Positions 23,792 through 36,724 of a DNA stretch of 64,000 nt are shown here, in pieces. The stretch spans positions 62,001-126,000 of the forward strand of contig NW_023501071.1 of NCBI RefSeq assembly GCF_014066305.1. Reading direction: 5' to 3'. Position numbers and translations under genes: made by a program. The notes below the pieces were generated by a model. That model had not been told where the DNA came from, ran no database searches, and saw only the letters and a program-made list of their open reading frames with translations. Numbering within the stretch: the stretch's first letter is position 1; each line of letters begins with the position of its first letter. The DNA is from Letharia columbiana. Its lineage: Eukaryota; Ascomycota; Lecanoromycetes; Lecanorales; Parmeliaceae.

Positions 23792-24596
23792 ATGGCTAAA
23801 ATTACTACCCTATCTTAGTCTAATAAGAACGAACTATATAAGGCCTAGAAACGTTAAAAAAAAGAGGCTACGATTAAGGCAAGGAAGGAAAAACTTAAGT
23901 AACGTGATATTCTTCTTCGACGTATATCTGTATTACCTGAGTATTAACCACTATAAATCGAGTACCGTATACCCGTTAGTTACTTTTCGAATAACTTTAT
24001 AATTCTCTTTTATCTAGTATTTAGCTTTATATAAACTACTACTATCTAAGATATACTTTATAAAAGTATAAATTTATATACTTCTCGATAGAGTCCTCTA
24101 GATCCTTATTAAAAATCCACCCGTATTTCGAAGCTGAAAATCTTCGTCGCTATAATAATCTATATAGGAATTTATCGCTTTTCTACTATTTATGATTATT
24201 GGAGAACTAATAATATTACTTCGATGTCTTTAATTCTTACTAGCGAAATAGTACGGGATCGCTATATGCTTCTTCGAAGAATAATTTATTATTTAGATCT
24301 TAATGAAGAGAATTCTTTTACTATTAAAAAGAATAGATATTAGAAGCCTATATAATATAAGGAGATGCTTTTATTTGCCGTTAAGATATAAAGTAATTAA
24401 AAGAAATTACGTATTCTAAGTAGCTACTATATAATTAATAAATATGTAATTAAGAAGAGAGAGTATACTTATTATTCTATTATAACTCTAGATAAGCTAA
24501 CTAAGAAGAAATATAAGATTTTTATAATTAATAATAAGAGCTATCTCTATAACTATATAATCTTATCTCTAAACTAATATCTTTTTTTTAAAAAAT
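23792..24596 (+). pseudogene. piggyBac-like transposase, lightly RIPed
   Basis: A single frame from ATG 23792 can be read for about 265 codons, interrupted only by TAA/TAG codons of the kind RIP makes from Gln or Trp. At 24131-24230 it reads KLKIFVAIIIYIGIYRF, then DYWRTNN, then a DRYMLLRRIIYYLDLNE block. This is the family's LxxFxGILIYMGxxxxPxxxDYW plus RFxxIxRxLHxxD arrangement. A later KKYKIFIINNKSYLYNYIIL block matches the region after the first catalytic Asp. Piggybac transposases excise and insert at TTAA. The start is chosen because the frame is coherent from that ATG. Confidence 0.78.
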
Positions 24597-24699
24597 TAAT
24601 AATATAGTAATTAAAGATAGAGTTAAAAAAGAAATTATATTTTTAATCTTTATAATAGAAGAATAGAAAGAAAGAAATTAATTAATTATAAGTTATAAG

Positions 24700-25135
24700 T
24701 TAAGAAAAGAAAAAATATAATTTTTTTTAATTAAAACTATTAAGTAAATTTGATAAGCGATTTTTAATAAGCGATTTTTAATAAGCGATATTTGATAAGC
24801 GATCTTTAATAAGTAATCTTTAATAAGTAATTTTTAAGTGTCTTATCTTTTAGTAATTATAAAATTAAACTTTAAAATTCTTAATATATTAAAAAGTGTA
24901 AGTTATAGATTATAATTTAAAAAAGAATCTAAAAACTTTAATAAAAAATAGTAAAGTTATTAAAGGATTAAAAGTAGAGTAAGAGATTCTAATAACTAGA
25001 AACGTTAATTTATTTATTCGCGATAATTTAGTCGATCTAATTAAAAGGTATAATAAATTTAAATTTATAATTAATAAGATATATAAATTTAAGATTTTAT
25101 AGCTTAACTCTATCTAGTGCTTTTATATATGCTAA
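24700..25135 (-). mobile_element. Short Helitron A7, 3' end eroded
   Basis: Reversed A-type copy ending at the 5' terminus TTTTATATATGCTAA. The 3' terminus is not clear; the boundary near 24700 is inferred from the uninterrupted copy at 51240-51270. It contains three or four direct repeats of TTTTTAATAAGCGA-type units. Confidence 0.65.
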
Positions 25136-25495
25136 TAAATAAATTAAGATCTAAAATAACGAATTGATAAAATTAAATAGTAGAATAAAAAAGTTTTTTT
25201 ATAATCGATAAATATAAGATTAAATAGAAATTAATTAAATTAATAAGCTTTTCTTTTATAAGTATATCGCGTATATATAAAAAATCGAAATATATATAAT
25301 ATAATATAGTATATATATATAACTTTAGATATTTAAAGTATCTTTAAAATATAAAAAGAAGTATATATATATAGCTTTACGATATATATTAATAAAAAAG
25401 AAATAAACTTTTTTTCTAATTAACTTTCTAATTAATATTTAAATTTAAATTATTTTTAAATAATATATTATTCTAATAAGATTTTAGTTATATCT

Positions 25496-27092
25496 TATAA
25501 AATAGTTTATAATCTCTTATATCTAAATTAATCTCTAATCTTTTAAGTATTAATTTAAAAATATAAATATAAGAATTAATATTTTTAAAGATTATAGTTA
25601 TTTTACGATTAAGTATTTAATTAATATAATTATAATAGCTATATCTAATAAAGCTAATATAAAAAACGCGATTAAAAGAAAGTTTTATTATATTATAAAC
25701 TAATCTTAAATATTATTTATAATATAGATGTAATTGAAAATCGATTTTTTATTCTTTAAAGACGCTAGAATAAATAAATAAATAATAATTAATTTCTAGA
25801 TTTTTTATATATATATAAGACGATTAAATAATTAATAATAATCTATTATAAGGTTATTGAAATTTTATTATTATACTAAGCGCTATAATAATAAAATTCT
25901 TTATAATTATTACTAAGATTTAAGATCTCTAATATTAAAGAATAGAGAATTTAATTTAATTATTTATATTTATTTTAACACTCTTATAACTTTATTTTAT
26001 ATTATTTACTTCTTAATTAATATTTATTTTAAGTATATCGACTTTAATCTTTTTACTATTATCTAATAATTTTTTTTTTTTATATTATCGCGCTATAACT
26101 ATTATAAATTTAATTTATAAAATTTAAATTATATTATATAGACTCTATAATGTATAAATAACGCGCGATATAGCTAGTAAGTCTTATTAGAGATTAAATA
26201 AAAGCTAAATTAAAATTAGAAGATAAATTAATAGAATATAAATTATTAAAATTATTATTAAAGAAATCTATTAGTAAGTCTTATAATAGAGAGTCTTCTA
26301 TAGCTTTCTTCTTTTATTTAAAAGCTTCTATTTAATAATATTTAAAATATAATATATATTAATAGTCTTTAAAATAGAGTAATAAAGAATAAATAAAGAA
26401 GAAAGACGCATTTTAAGAGATAGTATCGCTAAATTAAGAAATACTATCGCTAACTTAAAAGAAGTATATAGAGGAAAATATATCCGTTTAAACTCTTTTT
26501 AAGAATCTTTTAACGCGTTTATAAGTAGTAATAGATAGCTATTAAACTCGCTTATAACCTCGATTATTAATAATAGCGAATTTATTAAAAAGTAATCTAG
26601 AGGCGTTAATAGAGACTTTAAGAGATAAATAAAAGAGATATATATATCTAAAGTGTTTAATAATATTTCCGCGAGAGGTATTAAGAATAATTATATTTAT
26701 ATTAATAGAATTAATAGAGAGATAGAAGAATAATAATTATATGAATAAATAAAAGAATTATTCGATTCTAGACGCGTTTTATATAATTATATTTAAATGT
26801 TATTTTACTCTATTAATAGTAGATTAAGCTTTATAATTTTTATAGCGTTAGAAAGCGTAAAGCGAGCTCTATAATTTAAGAAATTATAAAGTAATTATAT
26901 ATATCGTAAACTAAGTACTTTAAAATATAAAACTTCTAGATATAAATTTTTAATAAAAAAGCTTAAGAGGGTTAGTAGGCTAATTTAGTCGGTTTAATTA
27001 AAGAGCGTAATAATCTTAAATTTATAACTAACTATATATATAAATTTAAGATTTTTAAGCTTAACGATATCTTATTCTTTTATATATATTAA
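25496..27092 (-). mobile_element. 3'-truncated Helitron B1 (5' 1.6 kb)
   Basis: Read on the minus strand, it starts at 27092 (TTAATATATATAAAAG) and is colinear with the first ~1.8 kb of the autonomous Helitron. It is uninterrupted where A2 sits, giving A2's empty site at 25828/25829. On the minus strand about 26100-26650 holds the conserved ORF1 relic described at 45791. The 3' side is lost where piggyBac-like sequence begins. Confidence 0.75.
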
Positions 27093-27611
27093 TTATTTAA
27101 AAAATTTCTTTTATTCTTTTAAAGATTATTTTAATTAGAGTAAATAAGAATTTAAAGAAAATGAATATCTTTAATATATCAAAGAAAATACACTTTAAAT
27201 TAAATCTTCTTTATACTCTTACTAGTTTAATATTAACTATAAATTTCTTAATTTTAAATTTAAATAATATTTAAAGTTAAATTATTATAGATAAATTATA
27301 AATATATTATTATTTAGAAGAACTTAAGAACTTTAATAAAAAGATTTTAAATATTATAGAAGCTAAAATATTCGTATAATATAAAAAAAATCGTTTTAAT
27401 CTAGAAGATATATTATTAATTTTAATCTAAGTTATATTAAAGTATAACTTATAAGTATTATCAAAGAAAAGTTTATTATAATCTTTATCTTTATCGCTAA
27501 TTTATAGAATTTTATAAAAAGCGCTATTAAAATTTTTAATTTTTAATATAATAGATTAAAGACTTTAATAATAAGCTTTTAAAATATTTATTTTAATATT
27601 AATATATTTAA

Positions 27612-28023
27612 CGAGTAAAGGCCTATAAATTAAATTTATAATCATTTTTTCGATTAGGACTATCGAGTAAATAGGTAAGCGATCTTTAATAAGCGAACTT
27701 TGATGAGCGATATTTGAATTCCTTGCGCTTTAATAATTATAAGACTAAATCTAGAAATTCTTTTTCCCTCTAAAAGCCCATATTTCGTTCTATAGTTTAA
27801 AAAAGACTCTAAAATTTTAATAGAAAATAAAAAAGTTATTCTATATGTTAATAATATATATCTATTTTTTTAATAGTTAATAATTACGAACGTTAATTTA
27901 TTTATTCTCTATAACTTAGTCGATCTAATTAAAGAGCGTAATAACTCTAAATTTATAATTGGCTATATATATAAATTTAAGATTTTTAAGCTTAGTTCTA
28001 TCTTATTCTTTTATATATACTAA
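27612..28023 (-). mobile_element. Short Helitron A8
   Basis: 412 bp, reversed: CGAGTAAAGGCC at the left, TTTTATATATACTAA at the right, between A and T. Confidence 0.88.
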
Positions 28024-28978
28024 TAATAAAATAAAGAATTTAATTAGAATATCTTTTAAGCTAAAATGAAGATATTAATTATTAATATTTAATTAAATTA
28101 AATTAATAACTAACTATCTTATAAGCGAGAACTTAATATTAAACTTTAAAATTTATATAATAGATATTATATTAATACTATAAAATTTATTAAAGAAAAT
28201 AAATTTTTTAAATAAGATTTAGAATATATAGAATAATAGCTAAAGAAGTAGTTATTTTATATATTAATTATTTTAAAAAACTTCGATAAGAAAGATATAA
28301 AGATTATATTTAATTAGTTAAATATTTTTTTAATAATATTTATTAAAACTTATATTATATCTTTATTATAAATTATATAAAGAATATAGAATTAAATAAA
28401 TAATATTTTAAATTTTTAAATTTTTATAATATTAATAATAGAGATAGGTAAAATAGCTAGTATTAATATTTTAAAGCGAAATTTAAATAAAATATTATAA
28501 TCTTTCTTATTAAGTTTAAGAAAATCGATTATATAGAAAATTATTATAAAAATATTATTTATAATATTATTAAAATAAGAGTAAATAAAGATATTTTAAA
28601 TTTATATTAAATTATTTAAGAAATATCGATAAATTAGATAATATATTTAAAATATATAATAAGATTATTAAATCGAATATTAAGATATTTAATTTTAAAT
28701 TTAATATAAAACTAATAGATAAAAAGTAATTAGTTAAGAATTCTTATATATAATTCTCTTTAATTATCGCTCTTATAGAGTTTATTAATATTTATAAATT
28801 ATCTAATTTAAAATAATTAATATTTATATATCTAAAATATCGAATTCTAAAATAATCTTTTAATACTTTTTAAGAATTAATTATTTTCTTATAAATATTA
28901 AATATAAGGCTTTAAACTATTAATAATATATTAAATTTAAAAATAAGAAAAAGATTAATAAAATAAATAATAATTATA

Positions 28979-29870
28979 AAAACTTTACTCTCTTAAATAA
29001 TTAATATAATTCTTTCTCTATTAAAATAAATAATAATAATTTTATTAAAAATTTCTATATATAAGAATATAAATATCTTAAATTATTAATAAATAGAGTT
29101 TAAAAAGAAAATAAATATTTTAAATATTTAAAAATTAAAAATTACTTTAGTAATAATAATATCTTATATAAAAAGATAAGATTAATATAATTTTAAAAGT
29201 CGTTAATATAAAAAAGAATATTTCTATTAAATTATTATAAGAATTAAAAAATTAAAAATCTTTAATTAAATTATTATTAAAGATTTAAAAATTTTATATA
29301 TAAAAATTATAAGTTAGAAAGAAGAAGAATACTTACTTTTATCTCTTTATTTATATATACTATTATTATTAAAATCTCTTTATAAATTAAATTTTAATTA
29401 AATTTTAATAAAAAAAAAATTATATTAATAAAATAGATTAAGATTAAATATTTATTAAATATTAAAACTTTAATATTAAGCTTTATAAATATATTTTTTT
29501 TAAAATAAATAACTTATTTAAAATAATATTATTATAATTTTATAAATTATAATTAATTAATAATAAATCTATTTTTATTTTTAATATTATATATATAATC
29601 TTAATAAAAAATATTATTTTAAAAGATTATATAAAAAAAAATTAATATTTAATTATCTTATTAAAATAATTTAATATTATTTTAAAATTATTATAATTAA
29701 AATATTAGAATTAGAATAATATAATTATTATATATTCTTTAAATCTAGAATTATTATATTTAATTTAAATTATAAATTATTTACTTATTTATTATATAAT
29801 AAATTTATTACTATTTAAAATAATAATAAATTATATAAAAAAGATTTTTATTTATATTTTTATTAAGATT
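28979..29870 (+). pseudogene. gypsy-2 gag/protease relic
   Basis: A frame with RIP stops shows an INxxx...NYxIIxxLLLF pattern matching retroviral-type protease regions of gypsy elements: an (A)LIDSGA equivalent eroded to INSKIN-like near 29450, and an LGLPWLxxHNPxxxW equivalent near 29740-29860. The call relies on order, with reverse transcriptase downstream, as well as on weak similarity. The second copy is at 30106-31010. Confidence 0.45.
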
Positions 29871-31245
29871 ATTACGCTACGTAATAAGGCGAGATAATAT
29901 GAGATTTTAAATATCTAATATTATTTCGCTTTAAATTAAATCTTAATAAGATAGAGTAAAATTAAAATAGAGTTTTTCTATCGAGATAATAAAGATATCT
30001 TATTATTTTATTAAGTTAATTAATTAAATTAGCTTTATTATTCTTATAATATTCTTATAGCGTTTTTATAATATCTTATAAATATAATCTTATATATATT
30101 CTAAAACTTTACTCTCTTAAATAATTAATATAATTCTTTCTCTATTAAAATAAATAATAATAATCTTATTAAAAATTTCTATATATAAGAATATAAATAT
30201 CTTAAATTATTAATAAATAGAGTTTAAAAAGAAAATAAATATTTTAAATATTTAAAAATTAAAAATTACTTTAGTAATAATAATATCTTATATAAAAAGA
30301 TAAGATTAATATAATTTTAAAAGTCGTTAATATAAAAAAGAATATTTCTATTAAATTATTATAAGAATTAAAAAATTAAAAATCTTTAATTAAATTATTA
30401 TTAGAGATTTAAAAATTTTATATATAATAATTAAAAAATTAGAAAGAGAAAGAATACTCGCTTATATTTCTTTATTCGCGTATACTATTATTATTAAGAT
30501 CTCTTTATAAATTAAATTTTAATTAAATTTTAATAAAAAAAAAATTATATTAATAAAATAGATTAAGATTAAATATTTATTAAATATTAAAATTTTAATA
30601 TTAAGTTTTATAAATATATTTTTATTAAAATAAATAAGTTATTTAAAATAATATTATTATAATTCTATAAATTATAATTAATTAATAATAAATTTATTTT
30701 TATTTTTAATATTATATATATAATCTTAATAAAAAAATTATTTTAAAAGATTATATAAAAAAAATTTAATACTTAATTATCTTATTAAAATAATTTAATA
30801 TTATTTTAAAATTATTATAATTAAAATATTAGAACTAGAATAATATAACTATTATATATTTTTTAAATCTAGAATTATTATATTTAATTTAAATTATAAA
30901 TTATTTACTTATTTATTATATAATAAATTTATTACTATTTAAAGTAATAATAAATTTAAAAAAAAGACTTAAATTATATAAAAAAGATTTTCGTTTATAT
31001 TTTTATTAAGATAATTATACTACGTAATAAAGCGAGATAAAATAAAACTTTAAATATTTAATATTATTTCGCTTTAAATTAAATCTTAATAAGATAGAGT
31101 AAAATTAAAATAGAGTTTTTCTATCGAGATAATAGAGATATCTTATTATCTTATTAAGTTAATTAATTAAATTAGCTTTATTATTCTTATAATATTCTTA
31201 TAGCATTTTTATAATATCTTATAAATATAATCTTATATATATTCT
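28979..31245 (+). repeat. Direct duplication of about 1.13 kb
   Basis: 28979-30105 and 30106-31245 are near-identical (both begin near AACTTTACTCTCTTAAATAA). Each copy contains gypsy-2 protease-region sequence followed by the left end of the hAT-like element. The duplication therefore happened after the hAT-like insertion. The few differences are mostly C/T and G/A changes. Confidence 0.85.
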
Positions 31246-31525
31246 AATTATCTTTCTAAGTACTTATATTTATTTAAATTATAATATTATATTCTATATT
31301 TTATTATATTCTATTTTTAATATATAATATTAACATTTAGAGAAATCGCTTAAAAGTACTTAAGATTCACCGAATCAACGAGATATATCTCGAAACCTCG
31401 CTTCGAGTCGAGGCGAGGTCGAAGTTTCGAGGAAACTCGAAACCCTGACTCGAAACCTCACCTCGACCTCGACACCCCTCGAAATTCTATCGAGGTTTCT
31501 CGCTTTATTACGTAGCGTAAATATA
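31011..31525. mobile_element. hAT-like non-autonomous element with CCTCGA subterminal repeats
   Basis: About 510 bp with inverted ends containing TACGTAATAAAGCGAG (left, near 31017) and CTCGCTTTATTACGTAGCG (right, 31501-31519). The right half is GC-rich and not RIPed, with many copies in both orientations of CGAAACCTCG / CGAGGTTTCG-type motifs (31380-31500). Clustered subterminal motifs next to short TIRs are typical of hAT transposase-binding regions. A target duplication was not resolved. A second, RIPed left end is at 29872. Confidence 0.6.
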
Positions 31526-32726
31526 ACTAAGATTATTATTATATAGTTTTAAGATTTCGAATAATTTAATAATTTTATTAATAAGAAAGTAAAGTTTATT
31601 ATTAACGTTATTATTATAATATTATAAGAAATTCTTATATAAGTTAAAAAAGAAATCTTTAAGTATAGAATAGCTATAAAAAGAACTTTTATAATATATT
31701 ATAAATAATTAGATATTTGAAATTATATTAAAACTAATAAACTTCTCTTTTATTAGTTTATTAATTATAAAATAAATCTTAAAAAAAAGCTATACTATTA
31801 TTAAAAAGAGTTTATAAACTCTCTAGAGATTAAGTATTAATTATAAAATATTATATTAATAAAATATTAGAGAAAACTTATATTAGATTAAATAGTTTAT
31901 TTTATATTATATTTATTCTAATAATAATAAAACTTAATAAAAGATTTAGATTATATATTAATTATAAAATTTCTAATATATTAATTATTTTTAATTAAAA
32001 TACTTCTTTATTAACTAAAGAGACTCTTATTAAATTATACGCGATAAGAATATATAATAAATTCGATATTATAATCGCTTTTAATAAAACTAAAATAAAA
32101 AAAGATTATAAAGAAAAAATCGTATTTTTTACTAAATATAATTTATTTAAATATATAATAACATATTTTAAATTATATAATATCTTTATTACTTTTTTAA
32201 TATATATTAATAATACTTTATATATATATCTAGATATACTATTTATTATTTCTCTAAATTTTATTATTATTTATAATAATATTAAAAATAAATATAATTA
32301 ATATATAAAAAAGATATTAAAAAGATATTAATAAGTTAATATCTATTTAGATATTAATAAATATAATCTTTATATTATTAAAATTAAATATTATAAAAAA
32401 GAAGTAGAGATAAATTTAAAGAAGATTTAAATTAATATTTAATAAAAGAAGCTTAAATATATTAAAGATATATAAGTATCTCTAAAATTACTAATTTTTA
32501 TTAAAGGTTTATTATGAAGTATTCTAAAATAACTATACTCTTAATAAATTTTATTTATATTTAATAGAAGAAAGACTTAATTTATCTATAAACTTAAAAA
32601 TACTCTAAATAACTCATTCTTAAAATACTTAAAAAAGCTTTTATTACTATCTCTATACTTACTTATTTTAATTTAAATAAAAAGACTTATTAAAAAGTAA
32701 CGCGTTTAATTTCATTATAATTATTA
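31526..32726 (+). pseudogene. pol: gypsy-2 reverse transcriptase relic
   Basis: At 32112-32235 the frame reads EKIVFFTKYNLFKYIITYFK, then LYNIFITF, then IYINNTLYIYLD. This follows the family's EWKTAFxTRYGLFEYxVxPFGL, NAPATFQ and YINxxLxxYLD. The region expected to hold YLDD (about 32250-32290) is eroded to SLNF. An IYLDINKYNLY block follows (family: LDxxKCEF). Interrupted at 32726 by Helitron A9. Confidence 0.75.
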
Positions 32727-33528
32727 TTAATATATATAAAAGAATAAGATAGAGCTAATTTAAAAAATCTTAAATTTATATATATAGTTAATTATAAATT
32801 CGAGTTCGCTACGCTCTTTAATTAGATCGACTAAGTTAGTTCGATAATTCTTTCGAGATCTCTTATTAAAAAAAATTAATATACGTTATTTACATATAGA
32901 ATAACTTTTTTATTTTCTATTAAAACTTTAAGATTTTTTTTAAAATTATAGAACGTAACTTACGCTTTCAGATAAAAAAAGAATTCTTAAATTTAGTCTT
33001 ATAATTATTAAAGCGTAAAAAAATTAAATATCGCTTATTAAAGTTCGCTCGATAGCTCTAATTAAAAAATAGATATATATTATTTAATTTAAAAATAACT
33101 TTTCTATTTTTTATTTTTTATTATAATTTTAATATTTTTCTCTTAAATTATAAAACGTAATATCGGCTTTTAATTTGAAAAAGAATTATTAAATTTAATC
33201 TTAGTAATATTTAAAGATAAAGAATTTAAATATTATCTATTAAAAGTTCGCTTATTAAGTTTACTCGATAGCCGATAATTCGTAACTCTAATTAAAAAAT
33301 AGATATATATTATTTAATTTTAGAATAATATTTTTATTTTCTATTAGAATTTTTTAATTCTTTTTTTAAATTATAGAAGATAATATAAGCTTTTAAATAA
33401 AAAAAGAATTATTAAATTTAGTCTTATAAATATTTAAAGATAAAGAATTTAATATCGCTTATTAAAGTTCGCTCGATAGCTCTAATTAAAAGAAATAATT
33501 ATAAATTTAATTTATAGACCTTTACTCG
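32727..33528 (+). mobile_element. Helitron A9 with three internal tandem units
   Basis: 802 bp, TTAATATATATAAAAG to CTTTACTCG. The 3' half is repeated: the AGATATATATTATTTAATTT block recurs at 33071 and 33301, a 230-bp period, with an older first unit near 32880. The length differs from the ~430-bp A copies only by these units. Confidence 0.88.
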
Positions 33529-34335
33529 TTCTATTATAAGAGAATAAAAATGAAATATTTAAATCTATAGTATTTTTCTTTAAAAGAATATCTCTTATAA
33601 AGTATAATTATAATATTTATAATAAAGAACTTATAGTTATAATATAAGATTTTTAAAAAATTATATTCTAAAGTAGTTAGTATCTCTATTAAAAGTTTTA
33701 TTAAAGTTTTTCTAAATTATAAAAATTTATAATACTTTATATTTTTTAAATATTTTAACTTTTATTAAATTAGATAGACGAAATTTCTCTTTAAATTTAA
33801 CTTTTACATTATTTATCGCTTAGAAAAATAAAATATTAAATCTAATAATTTTATCTAATAAATAAAAGATCTATTTAAAAATAAGAAGAAGAATTATACT
33901 TATTATTAATAATATATAATTTTTAAAAATAATAAACTTAATAAAGATATTAAAAATAGTATATATCTCGCTATTATACTTTTAAATAATATAAAAAAAA
34001 ATTATCTCTCTAATTATAATATTCTATAAATAGATAAAATAAAATAATATTAAGAATAAGAAGTTTAAAGAAAAATTATTATTATAAGTTTTAATAGAGA
34101 TTTTTTAAGAGAAGTTTAAAGAAGACTTAAAAGAAGTCTCTATTATTAATACTTTTAAGTTATTATAATTATAATAAGATTATTTAAAAAATTATTTAAT
34201 TAAAGATATTTAATTAGAGAAAGCTATAATTAAAAATAATTGAAAATAATCTTAAATTAGAATTAAATAACTATTATCTTTATAACGAGTTATTATATAT
34301 TAATAATAGATTATATATATTAATAATAGACTATA
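33529..34335 (+). pseudogene. pol: gypsy-2 RNase H relic
   Basis: Continues gypsy-2 after A9. The frame has an NTLYFLNILTF-like block (family: NLxYFxxxxxLxxRQARW) near 33730-33770 and then LDRRNFSLNLTFTLFIA. These fit the end of gypsy RNase H and the tether. The 34000-34335 part is not identifiable. Confidence 0.55.
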
Positions 34336-34541
34336 TTAGTATATATAAAAGAATAAGATAAATCTAAGCTTAAAAATCTTAAATCTATATATATAATTAA
34401 TTATAAATTTAAGTTCGCTATTCTCTTTAATTAGATTAATTAAATTAGCTCGATAATTCTCTTATATCTTTTTATTTAAAATTTATATATAAAGATTTTA
34501 TACTTTAAAATACTTAGCTTACGATATTTATAATTAGTATA
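34336..34541 (+). mobile_element. Helitron B2, 5' part
   Basis: Starts TTAGTATATATAAAAG after host A 34335. The type B/C 5' sequence is interrupted at 34541 by Helitrons A10 and A11 and resumes at 35552. Confidence 0.8.
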
Positions 34542-34969
34542 TTAATATATATAAAAGAATAAGATAGGGTTAAACTAGAAAACCTTAAATTTATATATAT
34601 AGCTAATTATTAATTCGTTAGATCTACGCTTTTTAATTAAATACCGCGGATAAATAAATTAGCGTCCGCAACTATCAAAATCTCGCCCTCCCGCGCTTTT
34701 CTTATTACAAAAATAGATATACATTATTTATAATAGTAAAAACCTTTTTATTTTCTATTAAAATTTTAAAATTTTTTATTTTTAATTTTGAAGCGCTATT
34801 TGCGCTTTCCGAATTTTTAAGAATTTAAAAAATTTATCTTATAATCATCAAAGCGTAAGGAATTCAAATATCGCTCACCAAAGTTCGCTCACCAAAGATC
34901 GCTCACCTATTTACTCGATAGCCCTAATTAAAAAAATAATTATAAATTTAATTTATAGGCCTTTACTCG
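34542..34969 (+). mobile_element. Short Helitron A10
   Basis: 428 bp, TTAATATATATAAAAG to CTTTACTCG. It keeps several CA/TG dinucleotides (for example TCACCAAAG), so it is a relatively young copy. It abuts A11 head to tail. Confidence 0.88.
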
Positions 34970-35551
34970 TATAAAAGAATAAGATAGAGCTAAATTAGAA
35001 AATCTTAAATTTATATATATAGCTAATTATTAATTTATTAGATCTACGCTTTTTAATTAGATATCGTAGATAAATAAATTAGCGTTCGTAACTATTAAAA
35101 AATAGATATACGTTATTAATATATAGAATAACTTTTTTATTTTCTATTAATTTTTTAAGATTTTTTCTTTAAATTATATAATAAAATATAAGCTTTTAGA
35201 TAAAAAAAGAATTTCTAAATTTAGTCTTATAATTATTAAAGCGTAAGATATTTAAATATCGCTTATTAAAGTTCGCTTACCAAATTTATTGGCAGTCTTA
35301 ATAAAAAAATAGATATATATTATTTAATTTTAGAATAACTTTTTTATTTTCTATTAAAATTTTAAGATTTTTTTTTAAACTATAGCTTATAGCTTACGCT
35401 TTTTAAAGATAAGAAAATTTCGAAATTTAATCTTATAATTTTTCAAAGACAAAAAATTCAAAAATCGCTTATTAAAAATCGCTTATTAAATTTACTCGAC
35501 AGCTCTAATTAAATAAAATAATTATAAATTTAATTTATAGGCCACTACTTA
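34970..35551 (+). mobile_element. Short Helitron A11, 5' end clipped by 8 bp
   Basis: Begins TATAAAAGAATAAG directly at the 3' end of A10, lacking the first 8 bases of the consensus. Ends CTACTTA before T. It has a duplicated 3' half like A4. Confidence 0.82.
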
Positions 35552-36278
35552 TTTCTTTATAATTTCTTAAATTATAAAGCTTACTTTATATTTTCTAACG
35601 CTATAAAAATTATAAAGTTTAATCTATTATTTATAAAGCGAAGTAGTATTTAAATATAATTATATAAAACACGTTTAGATTTAACTAATTTATTTACTTA
35701 TTTATATAATTATTATTCTTCTATCTTTCTATTAACTATATTAATTTTATTAATATAAATATATTTATTTTTAATATCTCTTATTTAAAGATTATTAAAT
35801 ATCTAAGATATATATATTTCTTTTTTTCGTCTTTTAAAGTCTCTATTAATATCTTTAAATCGTTTTTTAAAGAATTTATTATTATTAGTAATTAAGGCTA
35901 TAAGCGAGCTTAATAATTATCTATTACTATTTATAAACGCGTTAAAAGATTCTTAAAAAGAGCTTAATTTTTTTTTATAGATTTATTTTAAGCTAGCGAT
36001 AATATCTTTTAATTTAATAATATTATCTCTTAAGACGCGTCTTTCTTCTCTTTTTTTTTTTTAATCTATTTTAAAGTTTTTTAACGCGTATTAAATTCTA
36101 AATATTATTAAAAAGAAGCTTTTAAATAAGAGAAAGATACTATTAAAGATTCTTTATTATAAGATCTACTAGTAGATTTCTTTAATAATAACTCTTTTAA
36201 TAATTTATTTTTTAATTTTTATTTTATTTTTATTTAATTTTTAATAAAGCTCGCTAGCTATATTACGCGTTATCTTAC
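35552..36278 (+). mobile_element. Helitron B2, continuation
   Basis: Continues the 5' region of B2 (TTTCTTTATAATTTCTTAAA). It includes the ORF1 relic: a KRVKRFLKRA-like stretch near 35930-35970 and downstream blocks shared with B1 and the autonomous Helitron. It is cut at 36278 by the long-TIR element. Confidence 0.7.
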
Positions 36279-36553
36279 TAGCCGAAAAGATTTAATATAT
36301 TCTATAAAATATTCTTTATTAAGTAATATTATATCGTACTCGAATATAATATAAATAGAATTAGATATTATATTATCTTTCTAATATAGATTTAAAATTT
36401 TAATAATATATTTTAGAATATAATATATCTATAATGTTATATTATAATATAATATATATATAAGATATCTTAATTAAAATTTCTATATTTATAGAATAAT
36501 TTACTTAAGATATATAGAATATATTTATTCTTCTTTATAAAGAGAGAGAGAAT
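36279..36553 (+). mobile_element. Left arm of a second long-TIR element
   Basis: Starts TACTAGCCGAAAAG and follows the left arm of the element at 6079-7102 down to ATTTCTATATTTATAG. It is interrupted by the LTR element at 36559. Its right arm is not recognised in the following 1.2 kb. Confidence 0.7.
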
Positions 36554-36558
36554 ATAAA

Positions 36559-36724
36559 TGTTACGAGCGTACCCTTAACACACCCCTTAGCCCTATGGCT
36601 AGCGGGCCTTGACGGAGACATCCCCTATCATATCATGCCTTCTGCTCACCTACATAGTTCGATAGCCTTATTATTCTCATTCTACCTCACCCATACTAGT
36701 ATCGCATTTATACTAGTCCTGATA
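36559..36724 (+). repeat. 5' LTR (166 bp), nearly intact
   Basis: TGTTACGAGCG at the start and CCTGATA at the end, the last TA being RIPed CA. It retains many CA and TG dinucleotides, unlike its partner at 40548. Confidence 0.9.

Larger units (their letters stand above)
23691..25495 (+). mobile_element. piggyBac-like element relic
   Basis: Contains a piggyBac-type transposase relic (23792-24596). The 3' part (24600-25495, split by Helitron A7) is also found at about 51100-51600. The exact ends and the expected TTAA duplication were not found. The first 700 bp keep more CA/TG than the surroundings, so this part is only lightly RIPed. Confidence 0.65.
27093..34335 (+). mobile_element. Second Ty3/gypsy relic (gypsy-2), heavily RIPed
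   Basis: Separate family from gypsy-1. It shows a protease-like region (duplicated, 29.4-29.8 and 30.5-31.0 kb), a reverse transcriptase (core 32060-32300) and an RNase H tether (33700-33850), all on the plus strand. Helitrons A8 and A9 and an hAT-like element interrupt it. I could not find LTRs, so the limits are set by neighbouring Helitrons and are approximate. Confidence 0.65.
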
